A stretch of DNA of 11,354 bases from an uncultured Gammaproteobacteria bacterium (GCA_913051905.1 CAJXBY010000074.1:1-11354); one strand, 5' to 3'; shown: positions 1 through 6,804, numbered from the stretch's first letter. The notes: generated by a model from the sequence alone, not told the origin. Numbers and translations are program-made.

Positions 1-697
1 AACTGCCGTAGTAAAGCCCGCCGGGCATGATGGTGACATGGGGTACCACCTCTTTGAGGCGGAAACTCTTCTGGGTTTCGATCGGCATGAAGATGCCGTC
101 GGCGACACCCGAAGACAGGGCCTCGTAGACCTTGGGTGCGGGCAGTTTGACTGCCGTCACACCGAGTGCTTTACCGACCAGGCTGCCCACGCCTCCTGGC
201 ACCCGGATCTTCTGGCCGTTGAGATCGTCCAGGCTGTTGAGCGGTGTCTTCGTCTGGATGACTGCCGGGCCATGGGAAGTCAGACCGATCAGGGTGACGC
301 CTCGGTGCTCATTGGCTTTGGCCAGGTACTTTTCGTGCACACGCCAGTACGCCACCGAAGCCGCCTCGGCGCTGGTCCCGAGATTCGGCATTTCAACTGC
401 CTGGGTTGCGACGTAACGTGTGTTGTAGCCGTGGAAGATCCAGGCTGCGTCAGCCACACCATCACGGACCAGTTCAAACTGTTTGAGCGGTGAGGCGAGT
501 TTGTACTCGATCTTGGTGGTTACGCGGCCTTCGGTCGCCTCCTCAACCCACTTGCCCCAAGTCGGCCAGACCACGGCGTTGATGTGGTGAGTCGGTGGCG
601 CCCAGCTGCTGATGTTGAGTACTTCCTGAGCAGTGGCCGGGGTTGTGAGGAACCCTATGGCAGCAGCCAACCCAAGTAAATTCAATCGCTTGATCAT
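1..697 (-). CDS. dctP: TRAP transporter substrate-binding protein, DctP family (partial, C-terminus off the left edge)
   Basis: Periplasmic receptor of a tripartite ATP-independent periplasmic (TRAP) transporter, which captures a small organic acid and delivers it to DctQ/DctM membrane subunits. I translated 232 residues from the ATG at 697; the frame is still open at base 1, so roughly the last quarter is missing. Residues 1-24 form a Sec signal peptide (MIKRL n-region, a hydrophobic stretch, ATAQ cleavage site). The mature part begins with the typical 'LNISSWAPPTHHIN' opening. The family hallmark is at 161-168 (GQKIRVPG), whose Arg165 should match the carboxylate-binding arginine of DctP proteins, followed by 'VYEALSSGVADGIFMP' (190-205). 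The start is supported by a strong AAGGAGG at 704-710, six bases upstream. It is divergent from an HGD-like dioxygenase, so an aromatic or other organic acid ligand is plausible (inference). The membrane subunits are not in the window. The family call is secure; the ligand is unknown. Confidence 0.93.
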   Translation of the reverse strand, partial: MIKRLNLLGLAAAIGFLTTPATAQEVLNISSWAPPTHHINAVVWPTWGKWVEEATEGRVTTKIEYKLASPLKQFELVRDGVADAAWIFHGYNTRYVATQAVEMPNLGTSAEAASVAYWRVHEKYLAKANEHRGVTLIGLTSHGPAVIQTKTPLNSLDDLNGQKIRVPGGVGSLVGKALGVTAVKLPAPKVYEALSSGVADGIFMPIETQKSFRLKEVVPHVTIMPGGLYYGS

Positions 698-734
698 CTG
701 CACCCTCCTTTGGATGATTGTATTGGGTCAAAAA

Positions 735-786
735 ATGATAGCTATCGGGGTATTTCAGGGGAAAAACCTAAAACCGCCGCTATCAT
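735..786. promoter_or_regulatory. Inverted repeat in the divergent dctP/HGD-like control region
   Basis: The 283-bp gap between the two divergent genes contains ATGATAGC (735-742) and its exact reverse complement GCTATCAT (779-786). Each copy also lies in its own local dyad: GATAGCTATC at 737-746 is a perfect 10-bp palindrome, and GCTATCATAGC at 779-789 is a palindrome around one central base. The dyad centres are about 42 bp apart, close to four helical turns, as expected for two operators for one regulator. I see no convincing sigma70 -35/-10 pair for either gene. The rest of the gap shows only a short CCTTGTCAAGG palindrome (813-823). A regulatory role is inferred. Confidence 0.4.
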
Positions 787-980
787 AGCCGTATGGTTTG
801 TTGAAACCTTGTCCTTGTCAAGGCTGATTCGCCTCGTCCATCGGCCGCCGCGGATGGATGTCCGGGTTGAAGGGGTTCCCCGACAGGAGGAAAATCGACA
901 GCCGTGAGCAGGTACCAGGCTGCAGCATCAGCCGGACTGTACAGCAGGACCTGCCAAGGCCATAACGTACGAGGGGTTAG

Positions 981-2102
981 ATGAAGAACCGTATCCCGCC
1001 GGTCTGGATCGAAGGCACCGCGAGTCGCCAGGCGCACTGTGATCTGCCAGAAGGCACCTTTGAGCGCGAGATCGGGCGAGCCGGGTTTTTTGGTCCCGCT
1101 ACACATATGCACCACGCCCATCCACCGACAGGGTGGTCGGTTTTCGATGGGCCGCTGCGCCCCAGGGCTTTTGATCTGACTCGGCTGGATTCTCCGTTGA
1201 GCAACCCGTGGGACGCACCGATGGTGCTTTCCAGTGCGACCACGCAGATCCGGATGTGGGTCACAAGGGGTGCGATGGAATACCTGGCGTGCAATGCCGA
1301 CGGAGACCAGGTGTTGTTCGTACACGAAGGGTCCGGTCATCTTTATTGTGACTACGGTCACCTGGCCTTTGGCGCAGGGGATTACCTGTTGATCCCGCGA
1401 TCAACCCAGTGGCGGCTGGACTGTGAGGGCACAGCGGCTTTGCTGATGATTGAGGCCACCGGCGATGCTTTCGGTTTGCCCGATAAAGGACCAGTCGGCC
1501 AGCACGCCATTTACGATCCGGCAATCCTCGATCATCCCAAGATCGACGAGCTGTTCCAGGCCCAGTATTCAGAAAGCGAGACGGCTGCCGTGGTCAAACG
1601 CCAGAACCAGCTGACTACGATCACTTACCCGTTCAATCCGCTGGATGCAGTGGGCTGGCACGGCGATCTCAGCGTCCAGCGGCTCAACTGGCGGGACATC
1701 CGGCCTCTGATGAGTGCCCGTTACCACCTGGCGCCGTCTGCGCATACCACGTGGTTGGCCGACCGGCTTGTCATCTGTACGTTCTGCCCGCGGCCAATCG
1801 AGAGCGACCCGGGTGCCTTGAAGCTGCCGTTCTATCACGCCAATACGGACTACGATGAGTTCATCTTCTATCATCAGGGCCAGTTCTTCAGCCGTGACAA
1901 CATCAAGCCGGGGATGTCGACCTACCATCCGTCAGGGTTCTCTCACGGACCTCATCCCGAGGCCTACCGGATTGCAATGGCGCATGCGCGACAGGAAACC
2001 GACGAGGTCGCGGTGATGATCGACACGCGCGATCCCCTGAGTGTTCATGGCCTGGGTGAGGGCGTTGAGTGGCTGGGATACGCTGACAGCTGGAAGGACT
2101 GA
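981..2102 (+). CDS. Homogentisate 1,2-dioxygenase-like non-haem iron ring-cleavage dioxygenase
   Basis: A 373-residue cupin-type protein of the homogentisate dioxygenase family, whose members use Fe(II) and O2 to open a hydroxylated aromatic ring in the cytoplasm. Visible signatures are 'HPPTGWSVFDGPLRPRAFD' (47-65), 'GWHGD' (225-229) where His227 aligns with the catalytic histidine of 'WHGN' in characterised HGDs, 'PFYHANTDYDEF' (283-294) and 'HPSGFSHGPHP' (316-326). The expected His/Glu/His iron triad is His286, Glu293 and His322. The His-to-Glu spacing is one residue longer than the 'HRNCMSEF' of the human enzyme, and the protein is shorter than the 430-445 residues usual for canonical HGD. 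The ATG at 981 follows GAGGGG (971-976). No downstream homogentisate genes (maleylacetoacetate isomerase, fumarylacetoacetase) are in the window, so the substrate could be a different hydroquinone-type or aromatic acid. The gene is divergent from the TRAP binding protein. Confidence 0.87.
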   Translation: MKNRIPPVWIEGTASRQAHCDLPEGTFEREIGRAGFFGPATHMHHAHPPTGWSVFDGPLRPRAFDLTRLDSPLSNPWDAPMVLSSATTQIRMWVTRGAMEYLACNADGDQVLFVHEGSGHLYCDYGHLAFGAGDYLLIPRSTQWRLDCEGTAALLMIEATGDAFGLPDKGPVGQHAIYDPAILDHPKIDELFQAQYSESETAAVVKRQNQLTTITYPFNPLDAVGWHGDLSVQRLNWRDIRPLMSARYHLAPSAHTTWLADRLVICTFCPRPIESDPGALKLPFYHANTDYDEFIFYHQGQFFSRDNIKPGMSTYHPSGFSHGPHPEAYRIAMAHARQETDEVAVMIDTRDPLSVHGLGEGVEWLGYADSWKD

Positions 2103-2122
2103 AGGCGATCTTCGATCGCCTT
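2102..2122. terminator. Hairpin between convergent HGD-like and P450 genes (possible terminator)
   Basis: AAGGCGATC-TTC-GATCGCCTT forms a perfect 9-bp stem with a 3-base loop. It begins on the last base of the dioxygenase stop codon (TGA, 2100-2102) and lies within the 58-bp gap before the convergent P450 stop at 2161. The following plus-strand sequence (GGCTTTG) has only a short T run, so it may act as an imperfect intrinsic terminator or as a 3'-end stabilising hairpin. Being symmetric, it could serve transcripts from both sides. Confidence 0.5.
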
Positions 2123-2160
2123 GGCTTTGCAGAATCCGGCTGGCCGGCGGATCTCGCGAC

Positions 2161-3414
2161 TCAGCCCAATGTGGCCGGCAGCCGCCGGAAGCCACGGAAC
2201 CGGACCCGCTCATCACGTTCGGGTCTTGTAGCTAGGTCAATTCGCGGGAAGCGTGCCACTATCCGGCCAAAGGCAATACGTCCCTCCAATCTCGCGACGT
2301 TCATTCCCGAGCAGGCGTGGTGTCCCTGGCCGAAGGCGACGTGGTTGTTGGGGCTGCGCCCGATGTCCAGCTGTCCGGGCCGGTCGAACTGGGCCGGATC
2401 ATGATTGGCCGCGCCAACGCCAAGGGTCAGAAACGAGTTTGCTGGAATTTCAACGCCGCCGATCTCGATCGGTTCTGTGGTCAGCCGGTTGTTCAGCTGC
2501 AGCGGGCTCTCGAAACGCAGTAATTCCTCGACCGCTGTGTCGATGAGATCAGGGTCAGCTGCCAGCCGCTCAAGTTGTTCACGATGCTTGATGAGGGCGT
2601 GCAGGCCATTGCCGATCAGGTTGGTAGTGGTCTCGTGGCCGGCATTGAGTAGGAAGATACAGTTGTGCAGCAGTTCCGGTTCGGTCAGTTTTACCCCGTC
2701 TCCTTCACCCTGAACGAGCCGGGTCAGCACATCGGAGGCCGGGTCTCCCGGTGAGCGGCGACGCGCCGCAACGAGGGACTTCAGGTACTCCGTGAACTCG
2801 ATGACTGCTTGGTTTCCCGCATCCAGCACCGCTTTTGCCGGGGCTGGCTCCAGCGCGGACAGAATCGCCAGGGACCAGCCCCGCAGCGGCTCGCGTTCAG
2901 AGTGCGGGACATCCAGCAAGTTGCCGATGACCTCGATGGGGATACGCGCCGCAAAATCGCCGATGATGTCCACCTGATTGAGATCCGACATCCGGTCGAG
3001 CAGGTCGTCAATCAGTGTCACCAGACCGGCTTCCATCTGCCGGATGGCCCGCTGGTTGAGAGCCCCCATGATGAGACGCCGAACCCGGGTGTGCAACGGT
3101 GGGTCATTGAATACCAGGCTGGTGGTGTGGTGTTCGAGCAGCGGGCTGTCCCCGAACTTGGGCGTGAACTCGGCGTTCTTGTCGGAGCTGGTGCGTGGGT
3201 CTCTGTAAGCCGCAACTACGTCGCTGTAACCGGAGAGGAAGAACGCGTTGTCGGCCAGTCGGTGGACCGGGTCATGGCGGCGAAGCAGCGCGTACCAGGG
3301 ATAAGGATTGTTGATGAACCCGGGTGGTGGTTCGGTCAGCCGGAATTCCCCCAGCCGGTCTGCCGACAGTTCTTCGCTGTTTGAAAGCTCTGCAGACATT
3401 GACGTCAGGCGCAT
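2161..3414 (-). CDS. Cytochrome P450, soluble bacterial type
   Basis: A 417-residue haem-thiolate monooxygenase with no N-terminal membrane anchor, as usual for bacterial class I P450s fed by a ferredoxin. All core motifs are intact: the I-helix oxygen-activating motif AGHETT (258-263), the K-helix ExxR at Glu297-Arg300 followed by 'FESP', and the haem loop FGQGHHACSG (361-370) with Cys368 as the axial ligand. The N-terminal 'PPPGFINNPYPWYALLRRHDPVHRL' and 'FNDPPLHTRVRRLIMGALN' (C-helix region) are also typical. Length is normal. The start could be ATG 3414 or the ATG five codons further in; neither has a strong Shine-Dalgarno. It is divergent from the nitroreductase gene. No ferredoxin or ferredoxin reductase is encoded in the window, so electrons must come from elsewhere. 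The substrate (alkyl, terpenoid or aromatic) cannot be read from the sequence. Confidence 0.96.
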   Translation of the reverse strand: MRLTSMSAELSNSEELSADRLGEFRLTEPPPGFINNPYPWYALLRRHDPVHRLADNAFFLSGYSDVVAAYRDPRTSSDKNAEFTPKFGDSPLLEHHTTSLVFNDPPLHTRVRRLIMGALNQRAIRQMEAGLVTLIDDLLDRMSDLNQVDIIGDFAARIPIEVIGNLLDVPHSEREPLRGWSLAILSALEPAPAKAVLDAGNQAVIEFTEYLKSLVAARRRSPGDPASDVLTRLVQGEGDGVKLTEPELLHNCIFLLNAGHETTTNLIGNGLHALIKHREQLERLAADPDLIDTAVEELLRFESPLQLNNRLTTEPIEIGGVEIPANSFLTLGVGAANHDPAQFDRPGQLDIGRSPNNHVAFGQGHHACSGMNVARLEGRIAFGRIVARFPRIDLATRPERDERVRFRGFRRLPATLG

Positions 3415-3467
3415 CGACCGGGTTCGATTAGTTTAGCATCCATCAAGAAGGTGCTTTCTGCAGGAAA

Positions 3468-3521
3468 AGGGTGGAAAGGCAGATACTAAATGGTATTACG
3501 GGGTTTCTCCCAGGGTGGAAA
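3468..3521. promoter_or_regulatory. Direct repeats AGGGTGGAAA in the divergent P450/nitroreductase control region
   Basis: The 10-base motif AGGGTGGAAA occurs twice in the intergenic segment, at 3468-3477 and 3512-3521, with starts 44 bp apart (about four helical turns). Between them lies an AT-richer stretch containing GATACT (3482-3487), a possible but weak -10 element for rightward transcription, with no good -35 partner. The second copy could also act as a ribosome-binding site for the alternative TTG start at 3528. An operator role is inferred from exact repetition and placement only. Confidence 0.35.
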
Positions 3522-3563
3522 ACGTGATTGAATCGCTCCCGACTAGCGAACAAGGCGATGGCA

Positions 3564-4403
3564 ATGAATAAGGTTGACACCCTACCCGGGGGTGGACGTC
3601 CGGGCAATTCAACCCTTCTCGAACTTATTCGCCGGCGCCGCAGCGTGCGTCAGTTTCAGGCCGGTCGGCAGGTTTCTCGGGAGGCGCTGCTGGACATTGC
3701 CGAGGCGGCACGTTGGGCACCGACCGGCGCCAACGCCCAGTGTTTTGATCTTGTGATCGTGGACGAGCCAGCTGTGCGCGATGCCGTGATCGAGATCTTT
3801 GTCGAACAGTCCAAAAGGCTGTTCGACAAAGCCAAGGGGTTCCCAGCCGTGAGCAAGTCGTATCTTTCCAACACAGTGGCGATCTTCATCGTTCTCGGGG
3901 ATCCGCGATGGAAGGCGGCGTTTCCACAGCAAAGCGAAGATGCCGAAGGTCTCGACGAGTACACTGCCAACAACGAGAATATCTATTTCTGTTCGATGGG
4001 TGCGGTGATCCAGAATATTCAACTGGCAGTGACGGATGCCGGCCTGACATCGGCCTGGCTCTCCGGTGGCGGTGAAGCGTCCACCAATCGGGCACTTTCG
4101 GAGTTGCTGGGCTATCCGGAAGACCTGTCGGCTTGCGGCACGATTCCTGTGGGCTACCCCAAGAAAGACGTCCGGCTCCGTTATCGACGGCCGCTGCAGC
4201 AATTGGTCCACTGGAATGGTTATGCCGCGACCCAGTTTCGTCCACAGCCTATGCTCGACTACTACCTGGAAAGATTGCGACCGTTTCTGATGTATCGCAA
4301 CGCGGAGCGGCTCGAGGAGTGGAGTGACGCCGAAGAAAAATGCGGCGAGTGGTTGTCGGCCTTTACCGGAAAGGAGCCAAATCCGTCGGGGCGATTCGAT
4401 TGA
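3564..4403 (+). CDS. Nitroreductase-family FMN oxidoreductase
   Basis: A flavoprotein of the nitroreductase fold, which uses FMN and NAD(P)H to reduce nitro groups, quinones, enones or related acceptors as a cytoplasmic dimer. From ATG 3564 the protein has 279 residues. The FMN-phosphate motif 'RRRRSVRQF' is at 23-31, 'APTGANAQ' at 52-59, the central helix 'GAVIQNIQLA' at 146-155 and the C-terminal 'CGTIPVGYPKK' at 191-201. The family normally ends shortly after the last motif; here about 75 more residues follow, rich in aromatic and charged residues. The start is ambiguous: ATG 3564 has AAGG (3552-3555) eight bases upstream, ATG 3558 is poorly placed, and TTG 3528 has GGGTGGA (3513-3519) upstream and would add 12 residues. 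It is first in a plus-strand group with the alpha/beta hydrolase (82-bp gap). The acceptor is unknown. Confidence 0.9.
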   Translation: MNKVDTLPGGGRPGNSTLLELIRRRRSVRQFQAGRQVSREALLDIAEAARWAPTGANAQCFDLVIVDEPAVRDAVIEIFVEQSKRLFDKAKGFPAVSKSYLSNTVAIFIVLGDPRWKAAFPQQSEDAEGLDEYTANNENIYFCSMGAVIQNIQLAVTDAGLTSAWLSGGGEASTNRALSELLGYPEDLSACGTIPVGYPKKDVRLRYRRPLQQLVHWNGYAATQFRPQPMLDYYLERLRPFLMYRNAERLEEWSDAEEKCGEWLSAFTGKEPNPSGRFD

Positions 4404-4485
4404 ACGGGCCAAGCAGCCTGTGCCCGCACCGGCTGGTACTGGTCATCGTTTATCAGTGCTCGGCCGCCTCGGCAAAGGGGTCGCT

Positions 4486-5256
4486 ATGACGACAGCTACC
4501 AGCCGGGGCAGTAAAACGCTGTACGTCCGATGCGGCGGCCAGGGCGATGTCACCTACCTGTTGCTGCACGGTCTGGGGGCGACGGGTGAAGTCTGGCAGG
4601 GATTGACCGAACTCATTGTTCAACACCAGGCCGGGCAGTGGCTGGTGCCCGACCTGCGCGGTCACGGTCAGTCGCCGTGGGGTGCGCCGTATACCTACCA
4701 GTCGCTCGCCGACGACCTGCTGCCGTTGATCAGCGACCGCGGGCCTGTCGTGGTCATCGGGCACTCGATGGGCGGCGTGATTGCCCTGATGCTGGGCGGG
4801 ATGGAGGACAACGTGAAGAAAGCGGTCGGGATCGGGATCAAGTCCCGATGGCAGGCCGAGGAACTCGCCCGTATGCAGGACCTCGCCGAGCGGCCGGTAC
4901 GCTGGCTGAATTCCCGCGAAGAGGCAGTCGAGCGTTATCTGAAGGTATCCGGTTTGACGGGTCTCGTCGATGCGGATTCGTCCTGCGCACAGAGTGGGGT
5001 GACCGGGGAGGACGAAAGCGGCTACCGCCTGTCGGCAGACCCGGGAATCTACGCAATCGGTGAACCGCCGGTTGCCACGCTGGTCAGCAGCGCCCGCTGT
5101 CCGGTGGTGCTTGCGGCTGGTGAGCACGACGTGATGGCGAGTGCAGAAGACCTCAGCGCCGTCGACCCGGCTGCGACGGCCTTGGCAGGCCTGGGTCACA
5201 ACGCTCAGGTGGAAGATCCTGCTACGGTGTGGTCGCTCGTCATTGAGGGTATCTAA
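4486..5256 (+). CDS. Alpha/beta hydrolase
   Basis: A 256-residue serine hydrolase of the alpha/beta fold, likely an esterase, lactonase or C-C bond hydrolase in the cytoplasm (no signal peptide). The catalytic set is visible: oxyanion loop 'LLLHGLGATGEVW' (25-37), 'VPDLRGHGQS' (54-63), nucleophile elbow GHSMGG (92-97) with Ser94, acid Asp215 in 'AAGEHDVM', and base His238 in 'GLGHNAQVEDP'. The ATG at 4486 follows AAAGGGG (4474-4480) at 5 bases. The frame is open upstream to 4324, inside the nitroreductase gene, but that extension has no family-like sequence and no good ribosome site. The 82-bp gap from the nitroreductase and the 20-bp gap to the next gene suggest one transcript. Hydrolases of this type are common partners of ring-cleavage dioxygenases, but the substrate here is not determinable. 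Confidence 0.92.
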   Translation: MTTATSRGSKTLYVRCGGQGDVTYLLLHGLGATGEVWQGLTELIVQHQAGQWLVPDLRGHGQSPWGAPYTYQSLADDLLPLISDRGPVVVIGHSMGGVIALMLGGMEDNVKKAVGIGIKSRWQAEELARMQDLAERPVRWLNSREEAVERYLKVSGLTGLVDADSSCAQSGVTGEDESGYRLSADPGIYAIGEPPVATLVSSARCPVVLAAGEHDVMASAEDLSAVDPAATALAGLGHNAQVEDPATVWSLVIEGI

Positions 5257-5280
5257 ATGAAGAAGCGGAACCCGGAATGA
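5257..5280 (+). other. Seven-codon mini-ORF overlapping the phosphatase start (possible translational coupling leader)
   Basis: Directly after the hydrolase stop (TAA 5254-5256) an ATG at 5257 opens a seven-codon frame encoding MKKRNPE. It has a well-placed GAGGG (5245-5249, seven bases upstream). Its TGA stop (5278-5280) overlaps the phosphatase ATG (5277-5279) in the classic ATGA arrangement. The phosphatase start itself has a poor Shine-Dalgarno. Ribosomes finishing the short frame could reinitiate on the phosphatase. It may equally be chance, given its length. Confidence 0.3.
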
Positions 5281-5903
5281 GCCTGCTGCTGATCCGCCAC
5301 GGCGAGACCCCCTTCAATCGCGACCGGGTGATGCAGCCCCCCGATACGCCGCTCTCCGAGCTGGGTATGGCACAGGCTGGGCATCTTGCCGAGCGGTTAC
5401 GGGATACAAGAATAACGCGGATTCTCGCCAGTGATCTCGCGAGAGCCAGGATGACCGCTGAGCCGATCGCCGAAGCCGCTGAGGTCGATATCGAATTCGT
5501 TTCGTTGCTTCATGAACGGCATTTCGGTGTGCTTCGGGGACAGCGCTTTGTCGATCTCGAAAAGCAGGGTATCGAGCCTTTCGCTGAGGGCTATGTACCA
5601 CCGGAAGGCGAGAGCTGGGAAGCGTTCGATAGGCGCGTCGCGCGGGCCTGGGCGGCGATCCAGGCCGCGGTTCCGGATTACGGCGATCTGGCGGTGGTGA
5701 CTCACGGTCTGGTCTGTGCCGCCCTGCTGCGTAATCATCTGGATGCTGCGGATCACGCCGCCGAGATCGGCCGGCTGTATCCGTTCCGCAACGCGAGCCT
5801 GACGAGTATCGCACCCCGCCCGCCGTGGCGGGTCGAGATGCTGAATTCTACGCTGCACCTGGATAAATCGAGCGCTGGGACGCCGATCTACGGTCAGGCC
5901 TGA
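5277..5903 (+). CDS. Histidine phosphatase family protein (phosphoglycerate mutase-like)
   Basis: A 208-residue member of the branch-1 histidine phosphatase superfamily, which removes phosphate through a phosphohistidine intermediate. The RHGET motif is at 7-11 with nucleophile His8. Arg55/Arg57 in 'SDLARARMTAEPIA' form part of the phosphate pocket, Glu80 in 'LLHERHFG' is the likely proton donor, and His143 in 'VVTHGLVC' is the second catalytic histidine. The length suits a broad-specificity phosphatase (PhoE/CobC-like) rather than the longer glycolytic dPGM. It follows the alpha/beta hydrolase by 20 bp and is probably cotranscribed; the ATG overlaps the stop of a seven-codon frame. The substrate is unknown. 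Such genes often accompany cofactor or metabolite-repair functions, but nothing here fixes the role. Confidence 0.92.
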   Translation: MSLLLIRHGETPFNRDRVMQPPDTPLSELGMAQAGHLAERLRDTRITRILASDLARARMTAEPIAEAAEVDIEFVSLLHERHFGVLRGQRFVDLEKQGIEPFAEGYVPPEGESWEAFDRRVARAWAAIQAAVPDYGDLAVVTHGLVCAALLRNHLDAADHAAEIGRLYPFRNASLTSIAPRPPWRVEMLNSTLHLDKSSAGTPIYGQA

Positions 5904-5906
5904 TAC

Positions 5907-5928
5907 CGCCTGTCAGTGGCGCCTTTTC
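5907..5928 (+). terminator. Weak hairpin plus T run after the phosphatase gene
   Basis: Just past the phosphatase stop, CGCC (5907-5910) can pair with GGCG (5918-5921) across a 7-base loop, followed by CC and TTTT. The stem is short, so this is only a tentative intrinsic terminator in the 55-bp gap to the convergent sulfotransferase. Confidence 0.2.
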
Positions 5929-5958
5929 GACTGATGCAGGGTACGGGGACAGCCGTCT

Positions 5959-6804
5959 TCACCACGGCCAGGTGATACCGGCCATCCTGGATTCGAACAC
6001 TTCGTCAAAGGTTCTGGCGAGCGCCGGCGTAAAGTGGTTCTGCCAGTCGCCGACCCTGCCTTTTCGCATGAAGGGCATGCCGGGCTTGCGCTGCTCCTTA
6101 TCCCACATTTGCATGCTGGTTCGGGGGTCTTTTTTCATGCTGCCGAAGGTGGATGCCTCGGCGATGCGGTCAATCTCTTCATCGGTCAGGTCCTGATCTA
6201 GAAAGCGGGCAACCGACAGAACTGCGCTTCTGAGGTCGTCCTGCATGGCTTCGTAGTGCAGAACCAGCAGGTTCGGCCGGTCCCGCTGCTCGTGCCAGCT
6301 TCGAAGGTGGGTCCAGTAGGGACCGTACTCGACCCTGCCCTCGATGAATTCGGCGACGAAATGCTCTATTGGTTCGTCGTATTCATACATCCAGAACCCG
6401 AAGGTGTGAAAGTACATTGATACTGCCGTGTCCTTTGCGTTGCGGGTTACATAGATCAGGCGGTTTGCTTCGGTGAGCCGTTTCGGCAGGAGGTGATATG
6501 GGTTATGAGATTTGAAGACCCGAGGCGAGGGCATATCATCGACCACGGAAAGGTCGGGCAGGTCTTCGGAGTCATCGAGCCAGGGTATGATCGCGTGTAG
6601 CGACGGATCGTTCTCCTGAACCCGCCCGCGGCTGTAGACCAACCGTACGATCTGCTGGGTCCAGGTGGTCCCACTCTTGGGAAAACTCACGATGAACACA
6701 TCGTCAGGCCGCGGTGTCCAGTCCTGGTGTATAAACTCGAACCGTTGTGGATCTACCGGTGTCACCAGCATATCCCGCCATGTGTTGTAGTTGATGTTGC
6801 CCAT
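5959..6804 (-). CDS. Sulfotransferase, cytosolic SULT1-type (PAPS-dependent)
   Basis: A 281-residue enzyme that would transfer the sulfuryl group from PAPS to a hydroxyl or amine of a small acceptor. The cofactor sites closely match animal cytosolic SULTs: the 5'-phosphosulfate loop 'SFPKSGTTW' (40-48, Lys43), the 3'-phosphate site 'YVTRNAKDTAVSMY' (118-131, Arg121 and Ser129), and the C-terminal 'RKGRVGDWQNHFT' (247-259). The candidate catalytic base is His100 in 'VFKSHNPYHLLP', where SULT1 has 'KTHLP'. No signal peptide or membrane anchor is visible, unlike Golgi-type or Stf0-type enzymes. The start at 6804 has only a weak AAAGA upstream, but the gene begins 22 bp after the stop of the MetE-like gene, so it is probably cotranscribed and possibly coupled. 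The acceptor may be a phenol or alcohol made by the neighbouring oxygenases (inference). Confidence 0.93.
   Translation of the reverse strand: MGNINYNTWRDMLVTPVDPQRFEFIHQDWTPRPDDVFIVSFPKSGTTWTQQIVRLVYSRGRVQENDPSLHAIIPWLDDSEDLPDLSVVDDMPSPRVFKSHNPYHLLPKRLTEANRLIYVTRNAKDTAVSMYFHTFGFWMYEYDEPIEHFVAEFIEGRVEYGPYWTHLRSWHEQRDRPNLLVLHYEAMQDDLRSAVLSVARFLDQDLTDEEIDRIAEASTFGSMKKDPRTSMQMWDKEQRKPGMPFMRKGRVGDWQNHFTPALARTFDEVFESRMAGITWPW

Noticed and set aside
838..857. CCATC/GATGG inverted repeat upstream of the dioxygenase
   Set aside because: Only 5 bp arms in GC-rich sequence; expected by chance.
710..907. Small plus-strand frame (65 codons) in the 698-980 gap
   Set aside because: It overlaps the candidate regulatory dyads, has no domain and no convincing start signal.
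783..1361. Minus-strand frame of 192 codons spanning the dctP/HGD-like gap
   Set aside because: It overlaps the dioxygenase 5' end antisense and has no recognisable motif or ribosome site.
2809..3384. Plus-strand frame of 191 codons inside the P450 gene
   Set aside because: The opposite strand carries the full P450 motif set; the plus-strand translation has no domain.
3609..4412. Long minus-strand open frame (267 codons) opposite the nitroreductase
   Set aside because: It lies fully antisense to a gene with clear nitroreductase motifs and shows no recognisable protein family; a GC-rich shadow frame.
4324..4485. Upstream extension of the alpha/beta hydrolase frame to ATG 4324
   Set aside because: It would overlap the nitroreductase by 80 bases in another frame, lacks family-like sequence, and ATG 4486 has a proper Shine-Dalgarno.
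4453..5199. Minus-strand frame of 248 codons opposite the alpha/beta hydrolase
   Set aside because: Antisense to a hydrolase with an intact catalytic triad; composition is that of a shadow frame.
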